From Hybos culiciformis (lineage: Eukaryota; Arthropoda; Insecta; Diptera; Hybotidae), in NCBI GenBank assembly GCA_964007475.1, contig OZ023273.1, forward strand, positions 43,649,525 to 43,713,524: 64,000 nucleotides of DNA, in the 5' to 3' direction. Of the stretch, positions 13,267-25,991 are shown one piece after another. The position numbers and the translations under genes were made by a program. The notes beneath the pieces were generated by a model. It was not told where the DNA came from. It did not search any database and worked only from the letters and a program-made list of their open reading frames with translations. The first letter of the stretch is position 1; every line of letters begins with the position of its first letter.

Positions 13267-16181
13267 ATGAGAAAAATTAGTATTTGGGTATAAATAAAGT
13301 TGAAGAATCTGAACTTGGGGCTGAAAAGAGATTTCCGAAAATTTTGGTTAGAAGTATAACTTAAAAAATATCATAAATCAAGTGTAGAGAGTAAAGCCCT
13401 CTTTCAACATAATGGATTTAAAATATTTCGGAATATTTCTTTTATTTTTTGTAATATTGTTTATTGTTTATGTACCAACTTTTATAATGTTTCTATAATT
13501 AACATCTAGTCATATACTAAATTTCATGAAAATCTATTTCCTTGCACACAACCGGGTTCTTTTCCTTTCTTTAGGTTTCAATTACCAATATCCATCTTCA
13601 CACATACTGATTTTCGTCAGAATACATTCCAAAATTTAAAATGATGTAAATTTTATATGAAAAAAATGAAGACGCTTCGTCGGTTCGGAGCTAATAACTC
13701 GTTTGTCCGAACTTGAACAATCTTACACATTAGTTTGGCTGAGAGTGAACGAGATTGCAGTACTGTTCTGTTTCTTTGCTTTTCTTACGACTGACATTTA
13801 TTTTGATAAATTTTATAATATTTAAATTTATTCGAATTAAAGAGTATGTATTTTAATTTTATTTCGTCCAGGTAGTTCTAGATTATTTTTTTTGCAATTT
13901 AAAAAAAAATTAACTAAACAAAAAAATATATAATTTTGAATTAGGTTTCACACTATATACTTAATATTTCTAAATTTTCAACAAAATAAAGCCATAAAAT
14001 CATATAAAAGCACATCATTTAAAATATACACTTTCAAACTAATTTCTACTTTCAAAGTCAAAAAAATAAAAATATTTTTTTATTCAAACATATAACATGA
14101 AGTTTTCTTTTAATTATCTGTGAATTTAGTTTGCATTCTCAAATGAACAAATTTTATCCTTTAATACTATGAGGATAAATATATATTTACATGCCAAAAC
14201 TTTTAAACTGCGAAAAATGCATTTGAACTAGAATTATAAAACCTCTAATTGCAAAAGTTTCTTTTTTATTTATTTAAAAAAAAAAATTTTTTTTTTGCTT
14301 ATTTTCATTTAATTTTATTTAAATTCGTATACAATTTTAAAATGAAAATTAGTAATTGTGGCAAAATGGAATTAAAATATATTTTTAGAATTATATAGTA
14401 GAAAAAAAAAAGAAGTTATTTCTTCTTTTATATTAAAAATGTTAATTCCTGGTTTTACGACTAATATAGTTGAAAACATACATTTTCAAATATCCTTTTA
14501 AAACGTTCGAAATTATCGGTAGTTAGCTAGGAATGTACCCGATAACTTTTTTTTTCAGTATATATATGATTATTTTTCTATAATAGGGTATTTAAAAAGA
14601 TTAAAAGGCTTTTTAGAGTTTTAAACAAATTAGTTTTAAAAGAAATTCTCAATACAAATCATTATTATATACTTGACGATAATTCAAAAAACATATTTCA
14701 ATTTAATAAAAAAAAAAAAAATGAAGAAATTTAATATTTTTGCATAGATAGGATGAAAAATTGATTACAAAGAGATTAACGAAATTCCAATATAAATTTT
14801 CTTATTCATTTTGTTTTCTAATAAAAATACACGTATAAATCAGAAAAAATTAATATCCTTATAAAAGGTATGCGAAGTAAAAAAAAAAAAAATTATTGCT
14901 GATTTCATATAAAATTATATTAAAGACCTTTTTATCAATCCTTTGTTGTTATAATTCATTGTTGTATAACTAATTTATAGCCTTTCCTACACATTATAAA
15001 ATTTACTATAGTTATAATTTTCAAAAGTATTATATGTATACAGAACATATTATCCACAAATCATTGTATACCCGCTCTCTATTGATAAAACATATTAAAA
15101 GTGAATATTACCTATGTTACATACGTTAACTTTCGTTTACTTTTTACAATTTTGTGCGAACAAAATAATATAGAAATATATTGTCGAGTTAAGTATTTTC
15201 TAACAAAATTTTAGTTAACGTGTTTCAATAAATTGTTTTTTTTTTTCTTATTTTCGCACATACGAAAAAGCATAGTGAGATCACAATGGTATTTTTAATT
15301 ATTTTTTAACCTGATAAATGTTGAACTCTTAAATCTTTATTTTAAATTATTACAATAGTAACATGGTATTCCATTGGATTTGACTGTAAAATGTTTCAAC
15401 AAAAACAAGAGAGACAAGTTATGAATCATGATATAGAAAAGAAATAGGCAATTTTATATTTTATTATGATTAGTCAAACTACTAATATCTTAAAACTAAT
15501 TTTTAACATACTTTTAAAGTATTTATTTGAGTTTGAAAGTTTTCTTAAATATATCTATTTATTGTTGTTCAAAACTGAATTATTACCATTTTATTAAGAG
15601 CGATAACTACATCGCTGGAGTTCTTAATACAAATTTTTATTAATTTTTTTAATTATTTTTTTAACATATTTTACTTATTTATTTATTTTTTAATTACAAA
15701 AATATTGAAGTTGTCCTCGGAATACAAAATAGAAAAATTTTTTACCTATCGGAAAGCTATACAATAGCTTTTAGCGCGTATTTCGAATTGCATTAATTAT
15801 TGCATATATTATGTTAATATATTTTTTCAGTATTTAATTCACCTGAAACAAGAATTCTATTAAAGTATATATAATATTTTTAAAACAAAACGCAAAAGTT
15901 CAAAGTTCCTGAATTTCAAATCTAAAATACGTCGGTCACCATAAAAGTTTTAAGTTCGACTTGTAAATAAAGTTATAGATTAATGAATATAAAAAATAAT
16001 TAAGACAGAATCAGAAATAAAATTATATTTAAACAAACTCAATATTAAAATCAAATTTAATAATATAAAAGTTTTCAGTAAGTTTTAATTTGTACATGTT
16101 AACAATTTACATTTTTCTTCATAACAAGATAAAAAGTAAATTAATATAGTTGTATAAGATTTATTAAAATATTATGTACGT

Positions 16182-17588
16182 TAGGGTGCCACTTATTTAT
16201 ATACAAAAAAATGCATAAAAAATGCATGCCGGGCGAAATTTTGTTCCAATGGACCTAAAAGTAGTCCCTACCAAATATTAGCTCAATCTAACATTGTTAA
16301 CCCGTCCCGCTTAACATGCTTTTGTATAGTGTTGCACCATTGATTTTTGCACCTGAAATTTTGAAAAAATGTCGTAGGACTCGTAGGTTCTGCTAATGAA
16401 CAAAAAACAAATAATTTATGAAGTTTAGCGAGTCCAGAATAACGATTTTTCGATTTTTTAAGAGCCCTCCATGTGAAATTCTGTTTGCTATTTCTGTTTT
16501 CTATTTTTGCAGTTTTTTTTTGTTTTATTTTACAGAAAATAAACGGCCGTGAAAAATGCGACAAAAATTGTACGAAAAACACCTCTACCAGAAAATCACA
16601 AAACTATATTTGAATTTTATTTTTTGCAGAAACTGTAATTTATCAAAAAAATTAAAAATTTTTAGAAATAAATGAAATTAATTAAAAACTGTTTAGGAAA
16701 TTAAAGAAATTCAAAACTTCACGTCACCAGCCCTGGAGATTGGTATTTTAGCTTTATTTCTGCGTTTGAGATTTTTTATTATAGTACGATTCAAATCACT
16801 TGACCAATGAGCTTTTAAGAGAGGGTAAAATTTGAATAAAATTATTATACAAAAATTGCATGAGCTTTTTCTTAAATAATTTCCCCTAAATTTTGTATGC
16901 ATTTTTTAATGGAAAGGGAAAGCTTTAGATAACGGATTGGTCAAGTGATTTGAATCGTACTATATCTTTTTCCTTTACTTCAGAATCCGAGCAAATATGT
17001 TCAAGTTTTTTAAAGGCTCATTTGGGCCAAAAAACTTAAAATATAAAAAATCTGCCTCACCTACCCTGGAGCCAGTTATATACTCTCTAACATAACAAAA
17101 AATCACTTCAGTCTAGATTGTAGTAACCCTACAATCAAAGCCAAACTAAGACCAATTTTTTGCAATTTTTCACATTGAGGGCTCTTAAATTATTTTTATA
17201 ATTCGTAAAGAAATATTTCTAGTAGGACAATCCAAACATCATACTCGTATAACAGGCAGAAAATTGCCATAGTACGGTGATGTTCTATTTATAAAATGCG
17301 TGAATTCAAACTTTATTTTAATAAAAGTGCACCTCAAAGTGCTTTCGGAATAATCACCATTCAAGAAGATAAAATTTTTTTACTCAAACGGCGTGAAAAG
17401 TGTATTACAGAAAACTTGCTTGTATGAAAAAAGAAGAAATATTTCAGTCAACCAGAGAGCCAAGCGGGTCGTTTTAATGGTATCCAATTGAGCTAAATTT
17501 TTGTGGGGATGGTTTTTAGATATAATAGAACAAAATTCCGCCCGGCACTCCCAAAAAAAATTAATCTTCAAAAATAAGTGGCACCCTA
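16182..17588. mobile_element. 1.4-kb DNA transposon with TAGGGTGCC TIRs and 8-bp target duplication
   Basis: The left end TAGGGTGCCACTTATTT is matched exactly by the complement at the right end. The similarity continues imperfectly for about 110-120 bp inward, including shared CCGGGCG(G)AAATTTTGTTC and TTAGCTCAAT words. The flanks carry identical ATGTACGT at 16174-16181 and 17589-17596, an 8-bp target duplication typical of hAT (also P-like) elements. Further mirrored words lie deeper (TTAAGAGCCCTC near 16458, complement near 17174). The longest internal frame, minus strand 16283-16582 (99 codons), has no recognised transposase motif, so the copy appears non-autonomous. A second inverted repeat is nested at 16781-16963. 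The element lies about 650 bp upstream of the dioxygenase start codon. Confidence 0.88.
16781..16963. mobile_element. Nested inverted-repeat element inside the 1.4-kb transposon
   Basis: A 28-bp word starting ATAGTACGATTCAAATCA (16781-16808) is repeated exactly in inverted orientation at 16936-16963, enclosing about 127 bp. If the ends are read as GTACGATTC...GAATCGTAC, a TA dinucleotide lies on each side, which would fit a Tc1/mariner-type MITE (inference). Alternatively it is an internal part of the host element. The perfect match contrasts with the imperfect outer arms of the host element. Confidence 0.55.
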
Positions 17589-17596
17589 ATGTACGT

Positions 17597-18239
17597 ATTT
17601 TTGTTTTAGTAAGAATTTATAATATTTATATATGATGTACATAAAAATTAAATTGAAGTGTTTATTCAATCAGAGATAACAAAATTTCCAAATTCCAAAT
17701 AAGAATTATTATTATAATTTTAGGCCTTCTACTTATTATTTTTGACTGATAAAATATAAAAATAAGTTTTAAAATCTACTTTTGTGAAAACAATTTACAA
17801 TGAAGTACTAAAGGTAATAAGTACTGGGATTTTTAAACAAAAATGAATTGAACTATTTTGATCTATTTTCTAAAAATTTTAAAGTTACCAAATTTTTCTT
17901 TAGTAAGTGTTAAATTTAAACATCCAAACAAAATTTTTTTTTTTAAATACATAAGTATATTATGTTTTTCCGCTCAGTTTGTAAAAATTTTGAAACATTA
18001 GATAATATTAAAAAAAAACTTCAGAGACTATCAAGATTCAAAAGTAATTGTGATGGTAAAAATATTGGACTTTTATTTAATGTATAATATAATAATTATA
18101 ATGATACTTAGTGAGTCCTAAGATTGTTCAATCAGACAAAGTATTAAGTGTTTATATCAATTTTAGTATAGAAATAAAAATATTTCAGTCTTTTTAAATT
18201 ATTACGTTGTATAGGATCTTAAAAATAAAAAATTAAAAA
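17597..18239 (+). other. Upstream region of the dioxygenase gene
   Basis: About 640 bp of AT-rich DNA separate the transposon's target duplication from the start codon. The promoter should lie here or in the transposon's right end. Many TATA-like words occur because of the base composition, so no specific core promoter can be chosen. Confidence 0.35.
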
Positions 18240-20384
18240 ATGCAAACAGAAGCATTTGAAACACTTTTATCGAAAAATCAAATACCAATTATTGATTTGT
18301 CAAAATTTACAGGTAAGTAAATAATTCGAATAATAATAAGGTGTAATAGAAAGGTATAATAGAAGATATGTGTTATGATTTAGCTATGTAGAAAAAATAT
18401 ACTTAAGGTATTTATACATGAAAGTGTAATTTTCAGAAGTAATAAAAAAAATAAAAAAATATATTTTCCATTAATTTTAATGTCATGGATACAATTTAAT
18501 TTATAAATATCATACAACAGCGTAATTTTTGACAAATAGCGAATCTTGCTAAGGTCATTCACTGGTTCAATTTGACCTATACACAAATATAAAAAATATA
18601 TCTACCGCAGTTATTTGTTTTTTCAGTGTAAGTATTATTTAATTTAATAATTTTTCAATAATATTGATAAGGTGAATTATTAAGTTAACGCAATTATACA
18701 CAGACTTAATTCATTGAACTGAAAGTGGATTGTCGGTTATTCTTAATTTTACCTACTTCAGCAATTGGGTGAACCTGATCTGTAGAGGCTTTTGTCCATT
18801 ACAAATTTATTTGATAAAAATATTCAATAATATTTAAAGAGCATATTCAAATAGAAATTATCACTCATCGGAACAAAGATGATGTCTTCAAAATATAATG
18901 CAGCAAAGAAAAGTTTTCTGTTTGAGCAGTATAAAAAAATGTTTGTTATACAATCGATTTTATTTTGTTACCTCTTCTTTACAGATCTAAAATTTAATTC
19001 AACTTCTACTGATCTCGAAAAATTAGCTTCGGAATTACAAAAAGCAATATCAGAAACAGGTCTAGCCTTGTTGATTAATCATGGAATTTCAAAAGATAAT
19101 GTATTGAGCATTGTATTTTTTTTTTTAGGAAGACATAAAAACAAATTTTTTTTTTAGATTAACAAAGTCTGGAAATATTTCGATTTATTTCTTGCTTCAC
19201 CTGACTCACTTAAAGAAAAATTCAAAAGAAGTCTTGAATCAAATTGGGGCTACACGCAACCAGGTGTAGAAATGTTGGATCGAAAAAATCCTCTTACAGA
19301 GCTTAAACATAGTTATGATATCATACATGTTCATGAAGATAAATTTCCAAAAGAGTTAGATGGTTTTTTAGAAAATGTAACAGATTTAGTGAAAGATTTC
19401 AAATCAGTAACACACTTGTTACTAAAAGCTGTAGCTCTTGCTTTGGATATACCTTCAAATTTTTTTATTGAAAGGCATCAAAAAATTTTATCCGGGAATG
19501 ATGAGAATGGATCTGCAATGAGACTTCTTTATTATCCACCAGTCAATGAAACAAATCGTGATAAAGTTATACGATGTGGAGAACATAAAGATTATGGAAC
19601 ATTCACTTTGCTTGATCAAGATTCAGAAGGTGGTCTTGAAATCAAACTTCCTGGACGAGATTGGGAAAGAGTTGGTTTTTTACCAGGATCTATACTAATA
19701 AATTGTGGTGAATTATTAGCAATGTGGACGAAAGATAAATTTCCGGCTGTAGTTAGTAAAAACTCGATTTCTTTTCAAAAATTTATTACTCTACAATTTT
19801 CTTTTGGATATTTTCAGAACCATCGAGTTGTTGTTCCAGAACAAAATACAATAAGATGCCATGGGAGACATTCATTAGCATTTTTTGTACACCCTGGTAA
19901 ATGTGCTATACATATTTTTTAATTATAAAATTGAAATTTACTTTCAATGTCTCCTTTATCGAGGATATTTAAGTATTTTTTTAATAGTCACAAATTAGAC
20001 TTCAATCTTGTCGTGAATTAATTTGTTCGATATAAGTTCCTCTAATCGGCATCCACCCAATACCCTAATTTTTGGACGAAACCCATTAAAACCATATGAA
20101 CATAATTATAACAATTTTCATCGAAATGCAAATCCTTTAGTCCCGTCTCTAGTATTTTTCATTTAATTTTTTATCAAGAGGTTATTAATATGTCTTCCAA
20201 TTATTTTAGATCATAATGTGCGAATCAATTCAGCGGAAATTTTTGGAACTGAGGAATCCAACAGCGAGATAAAGTAAAAAATTACAGTAAAAAAAAAGAT
20301 TTTTTTATTTTTTATTCTTATTTTAGAACTTACACAGCAAAAGAACACTTGGAAAAAAGATTTGCACAAACATTATATTATTAG
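18240..20384 (+). CDS. Isopenicillin-N-synthase-like 2-oxoglutarate/Fe(II) dioxygenase, six exons
   Basis: The proposed exons are 18240-18312, 18985-19100, 19158-19751, 19818-19896, 20210-20273 and 20327-20384 (stop TAG), joining in frame to 327 residues, a normal length for the family. All introns are GT-AG; four are under 320 bp and three are 53-66 bp. Seen: an N-terminal DIOX_N-like part (IPIIDL near residue 16, INHGIS near 55-60, W near 68), then the jelly-roll 2OG-FeII domain. This carries H206-x-D208 in GEHKDYGTF, distal H263 in NHRVVVPE, and R278-x-S280 in GRHSLAFF, giving all three iron ligands and the 2-oxoglutarate-binding Arg/Ser. SAMRLLYYPP and INCGELLAMW are family hallmarks. Such soluble enzymes couple 2-oxoglutarate decarboxylation to substrate oxidation; the substrate is unknown, and penicillin synthesis is not implied. 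Splice choices were set by family spacing: the donor at 19101 is preferred to 19113, and the one at 19752 to 19749. The start has an A-rich Kozak context and was not tested experimentally. Confidence 0.9.
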
Positions 20385-20530
20385 TTTTTTAAATTAATTT
20401 GAATTTTTGTACACACATATTTAAGTGTATAAAAAGTGCATAATGGAGATGAACTATTATTGTATAGATACGGTTGTTATATTTAAAATCTTTCACGTTA
20501 TATTGCAAAACACAAGGATATTAGTAAAGA

Positions 20531-20536
20531 AATAAA
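20531..20536 (+). terminator. Candidate polyadenylation signal of the dioxygenase gene
   Basis: AATAAA lies 147 bp after the stop codon. In DNA this AT-rich the hexamer occurs often by chance, so the assignment rests on position only. Confidence 0.4.
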
Positions 20537-23500
20537 GAGTCAAAATAAGATTTTCACGCCTCATTTAAATAATGTTTAAATTCAAATTTAATTAAAATGT
20601 AAGATAATGATAATTTAAAATATTTAAGTTTTTACTAAATTATAATTTTTGTAAAAAAATAATATTATTGTATTAAATATGTAATATGTAATAACTAAAT
20701 TCCTGAATAATATTTGAGAAATTAAAATTTTTGAATAATTTCATCATCAAAAATCTCCCTTTTTTTGTATATAAAAATAATCTAATGGTTGGAAGGCAAA
20801 AATATTTCATTAAAAGAGACTAATTAATTTGTGTTATTTGTTAATGATATTTATATAGAAATAAGAATAACATAATATGATTTTCAGATTAGAAAACATT
20901 GTGTTCATCAACAATAAGTATAAAAAAATTATTCATGTGAAAATTGTGGTGAAGTAAAGGGCAGCCTTTATGTGTAATAGTTTGTATGCGTTATGAATAT
21001 TACGAAATTATTCTTAAAGTATGTGGTTTATATATTAAAAGTAATAATATTTTTGGCTTACACATTTTTAAATACTTATATTTGTTTTCGGAATACAAAA
21101 TTACAAGACCAAAGAAAATCGTCAAGAAAAAATAAACATTCTTAGATGAAAAACTAAAATAAAACTTAAAATCCTTATTTAATTATAATATATTTAACAA
21201 TATTACATGCAAGTAGTATTATAGCTATTCCTTTAGAATTGGTTCGAAAGATTGACACTTTTTTAGTATGATGTTGTACATTTGAGCCAATTATTTAATC
21301 TGAAAACTCAACATTCAAATTATCATTCAATAATAATTTAAGAATAGGAACCAAAAAAAAATATGAAGATAAAGTTTGTAGCAAAAAAAAAAATATTCAA
21401 CTATACTTTTCCATTTGTTTATATTTTTTGTTTGCCTTTATTAGAAAAGTTTTCAAAAGCTTAAACATTTAAAAAATTATATAAATAAAATTAATGAGAA
21501 TGGGAACAAGTCTCATTATTACATTGAGAATTTAAATAAAAAATAAAAATTGAAAATGAATAACAAATTCCCAAATGCATTTTAATAATTACAAAAGTTT
21601 TGTCTTCCCAATCTGTCCATAAAATAGTTTTTGTAAGAAGCTGTTCAGGCTTAAGTATGTATAAGACATAAAATATATTCATCTATTTATATTGACTAAA
21701 AAATAATTTAAAGACATTTTGGTGGTTCTGAGAACAAAGTAGGGCAATATTCACAACAACTTGATTTGTATAATTTTTCTTTAAAATTCCTGAAACTTTC
21801 TAGTCAATTTCATTAAAATTCGTTTTGGCCGTAATATTCTTTGTGTGTATATAGTTTCGGTTCACTTGTTTATTCATTTAGAAAATAAAACATTTGCTTC
21901 ATACTATATATTATTGAAATATAAATAATGTACATATTAAGATTGTACAATTAAGATTGTTCTAACTTTTCTAAAAACGAACGCATATTGTTCTATGAAA
22001 ATATTTCAATAAAACTTTTAAATTATCACACTTTTTAAATCGTTTCAATAACAACTTTACATTCTTTAAACAAATTTTATTTTATTTACCCCAATCCTAT
22101 AATTTTGAAATGTTTTTACAATCAAAATATTTACGTTTCATGTAAAAATTTTCACGATTTTATTTTTTTCCTTGTACTTAAAAACTTCTACCATTTACCA
22201 TAAAAGTAAATTTAAAATAATTTTTTTAGATATTCCAGATCATTAATTTTATTGAAATTGGAGGAAGTTTCTTCAAAAAAAAATTTCAAAAAAAAATAAA
22301 GAAAAAACATTCTTACAAAAATATGTTCAATTACATTGGAAAATATTTATTATTTTTGAAAGAACATTGGATTTCAAGTGTAAGAAATTTTAAGTTTATA
22401 ACAAAAGATATACAGCAGAAGGAAATATTAAATGTTAGAAATTGAAATATTTATATAAAAATATTTTTATTTTTTCTTTTAATTTTCTAATACTTTGACA
22501 AACCATTCGGAAAAACTAAACTCAAAAGCATAAATTATATATTTAATATTAAATACTTAAATTTATTTCATGATTTGGTACAATGTAAGTTAATTGACCC
22601 TACGATTTTACATCAGTCATGACAAGGCAAATAAAATCTTCCAAGTTTAAATAAAAAACTTTTTATCATTAAAAAATCGCAATAGTTGCTTGCGTGCGAC
22701 ACACCTATAATGTAAGTCTGTGATAATAATGACTACAAAAAATGGCATATTCACTTAATTTTGCCCACTAAAATAATTAGGTACTTAAGTTTCAAGAATT
22801 AAAATTTTTATTGATTTATTTATTTTTTTATGTTTCTTTCTTTAATTCTTTTTTTACTAATTTTTCGAGTAAAATACGAGTAAAATTATTATAAAGAACA
22901 CCATAAAATTCTTTCTCTAGCTTAAATACAATAATATGATTGTTCTTGTAGTACTCTATATGTATCAAAATTTATTGATTTTGGACTTCAACCGAAAAGT
23001 TTAAATTCAAATAAAAATTTTTTTTTTTCAAACTTAACGATAAGGTTTTTAATAAAATAATATTATAACTACTTATGGAATTTTTTTTTTTTTTAATCGG
23101 GAACGTAAATAAAAAAATTTTTTGTTTCAATTCATATTATTTTAACATATAATTTACTTAAATCCTGAAATTATTGTTTTTGGCGCGAAAACAATGTTCT
23201 TCAAACAAATAATTAAGTTGTGTTTTTTTTTTTTTTTTTTTTTCAAGTAAAACTTTTTTATAAATTCCTGGAATTACACAGCATAACGAAAGAAAAACTT
23301 AAGAAGATTTATATTTATCCGCAATGAATTCGTAATGGGAACATCTGCAACATTTGTGAATAATTGCATTTGGTGTGTAAAAGAGTTAAACATACGTTCT
23401 TTTCTTGCTATACTAAATATATAATTTCATTAAAGCATAAAAATACATAATAGCTATATATAATTCATACATATATGGTATATAAATACATATTTATATT

Positions 23501-25889
23501 CATAGAAATTTCTTTTTATTTATATTTTACATTTTATCTTTAATTCAAAGTGTAACATACTGGTATTCATGTTGAAGTCAAGAAATACAAATTCTATATA
23601 CCAAGCACATAAATCTTGATTGATGAGAAAAGTCACCATTAGACCTTTGCTTATTATATGTATAATTTTTTGTAAAATTATGTTACAGTTTATGTATGTT
23701 TATTTATTTGTTGTCAAAAAAGTGTTGCAATTTTTTAGTTTTTGTTATTTTTTTTTTTGTAAAAATGATTTACGCCAATCATTCTTATAATAACATAATA
23801 TTTTTATTATATTCTATCTATGGCGAATTTCCTTGGATTAGCAAAAGGTAATCTAATAAATAATAATATTAACGTAAACAGACATACATATTTCCAACAC
23901 GGACAAAATAAAACAATAAATATTATTTTCTATTTTCACTACCTATATGCAATACAGTTTATTTTTGCGATTCATAATTTATCAAATAATAATAGCTAAC
24001 TAACTACCTAGTGTAAATATAAATAAATCACTATCAAAATGTTGACAAACAAACTTTTTCAATACTACTTATTTGCTTTATTTTACATACTAAAGATTCA
24101 ATTAATTTTGTAATAACAAAGCGAATAACGCGTATAACAAAATATATAATACATCATATGCTTTCTATTGAAAAATAATGATTTTGTGCGGCGAATGTAG
24201 TGTATACTTTATTTCAATCGATGTTGATAGATCATAAAGAATGGGCAATTGCTTGTGTTAAATAAGACCAAAACTTTCTTCATTTATGTTCATACATAAC
24301 TTTTAGATATTATTAAAAAATCGATATATGAATTATACATTAAGGGTTGATTCTCTTAATATATAGTTCAAGGCAAATTTTCCTAAAATAAATTTTTATA
24401 AATTTAATTTAAATGTATGAAACAAGAACCGCCTAACATATCATAAAAATTGATTTAACACATATTTTTTTCTTCATATGTATTACATAATATATATATT
24501 TATAAACATACATTATACATATATAAATCCTAGGACATTAAACCCTATTTTTTATTCTTTAATTAAAAAAGGGAGTGTTTCATGACACTTATACTTAGTT
24601 ATTTTTATTGTAAGCAGACAAAAAACATATATATGAAAAATTGTTTAAACAAAAATTATCACGAAGAAATTTACACAAATTTGTTTTTCTGATAACAATT
24701 TCTTGAAAACTTATTCTTTAAAAATTCTTGTACATTTACAATAAGTCTTGTAATGTGATCTCTTATTGACACTTTTACCGATTCTTATATAATAAAGTTT
24801 TAATCGAAGAATAAATATTTATTTTTCTTGCTTGTTTTAAATTACTTTATTCAATTCATTTAAATCTCAAGAAAGCATTGTACTTATTTTTCCTATAATT
24901 TTGTCGAAAATAACTAATTGACTTTATCCGTATAGTAAATAAAAATCTAATTACCTCGCTTGGGTACATCATTCGAAAACCATAATTTAGAAGCTCCACA
25001 TTCGATACCATGAAACTTAAATATTTAAGATCACAAAATTGTTAATACAAAAAAAAACAAAGTAAGGCCGATTTAAAAATTTAATTTTTTTAACGAAAAA
25101 TGTAACAGCAACAACTTGTTCAAACAAATGAATACAGAAACCGTGGTATGTATAAACCGATTTACTATATATAATATCGACGAAAATAAATATAATATGG
25201 ATTATAACAATATACAAAAGTCACAAAAATAATATCACTATAACAATCACTAACAATCAAGAAAATTGTTGTTTGAGAAAATTGTTATTAAATTTTATGT
25301 TTGCATTAAGTTAAAAGGTCAATTAAAAAGGAGTCATAAAAAATTATCGCTATAACTTTTAAATAACAAAGAACATCAATTTGATTGAGTCACGAATGTA
25401 TGTGATGCAAAAAAAAAAGAATTGTAGTGTATAAAATGTTTCTCATTTCATGCACTTAAAAAACATAGAGAAGCCAATTTTATTAGTTATTATAAAAGAA
25501 TTTTTTTAAATTTTCGAACAACTCTTTGGAATTTATGCTAAAATTTATTTCAAGGCTAACAAAATAATATCAAATATAAAACGGCATGCAAAACATCTTT
25601 GAAATATTTTCAAATAATTAATTTTTTTTGTAAATTAGAAGTTTAATCAGTAAACATTATGTAAAATGGACATTAATGAAAAAGGACTCTTTTTTTAATT
25701 GAAATATATCCCACTTTTTTATTTGTTACCAGGAACTTTATAAAAACTTTTCGAGAAAATAAAAATATTAATTCAATAACCAATAATCAATTACCTATCC
25801 CATATAGTTTTAAGACTTTCATTAAAATAAATTAACAAAAATTTTACAATGAGAAAATCCAACTTGCAATAGTAGATTACAGCACATGT
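20537..25889. other. AT-rich intergenic sequence, no supported gene
   Basis: The interval includes homopolymer tracts and a short word at 21804-21830 (TCAATTTCATTAAAATTCGT...) that is echoed at 41703-41732 and resembles common insect repeat fragments. The open frames at 21491-21682 and 25017-25217 (both minus strand) lack motifs. Confidence 0.6.
23223..23243. repeat. T21 homopolymer
   Basis: This is the longest uninterrupted homopolymer I noticed in the window. It could be the reverse-strand poly(A) tail of a retroposed sequence, but no retroelement body is recognisable beside it. Confidence 0.85.
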
Positions 25890-25953
25890 TAAGAAAATTT
25901 GTTATGACAACGAGTTGTGTATACACAAAAACACATAGACACAAGTCAGTACT

Positions 25954-25985
25954 TATATCACGAGACCGTTAGGTCGAGTGATATA
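25954..25985. repeat. 32-nt hairpin with tandem G-A internal loop
   Basis: TATATCAC pairs with GTGATATA and GACC with GGTC, closing a GTTA tetraloop. The two stems are separated by a symmetric GA/GA internal loop. It sits at the inner edge of the left arm of the surrounding palindrome and has no evident counterpart on the right side. Confidence 0.7.
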
Positions 25986-25991
25986 ATAATG

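Larger units (their letters stand above)
10701..16173. other. AT-rich intergenic sequence, no supported gene
   Basis: The interval holds (ATT)n tracts, homopolymers and a 28-bp palindrome. The stretch at about 13500-13790 is somewhat less AT-rich and contains phrases such as AATTTCATGAAAATC that recur in insect dispersed repeats, so it may hold decayed transposon sequence. The open frame at 11045-11269 shows no motif. Confidence 0.55.

Noticed and set aside
16283..16582. 99-codon minus-strand frame inside the 1.4-kb transposon
   Set aside because: No transposase motif was seen, and it lies partly in the imperfect arm; more likely chance or a decayed remnant.
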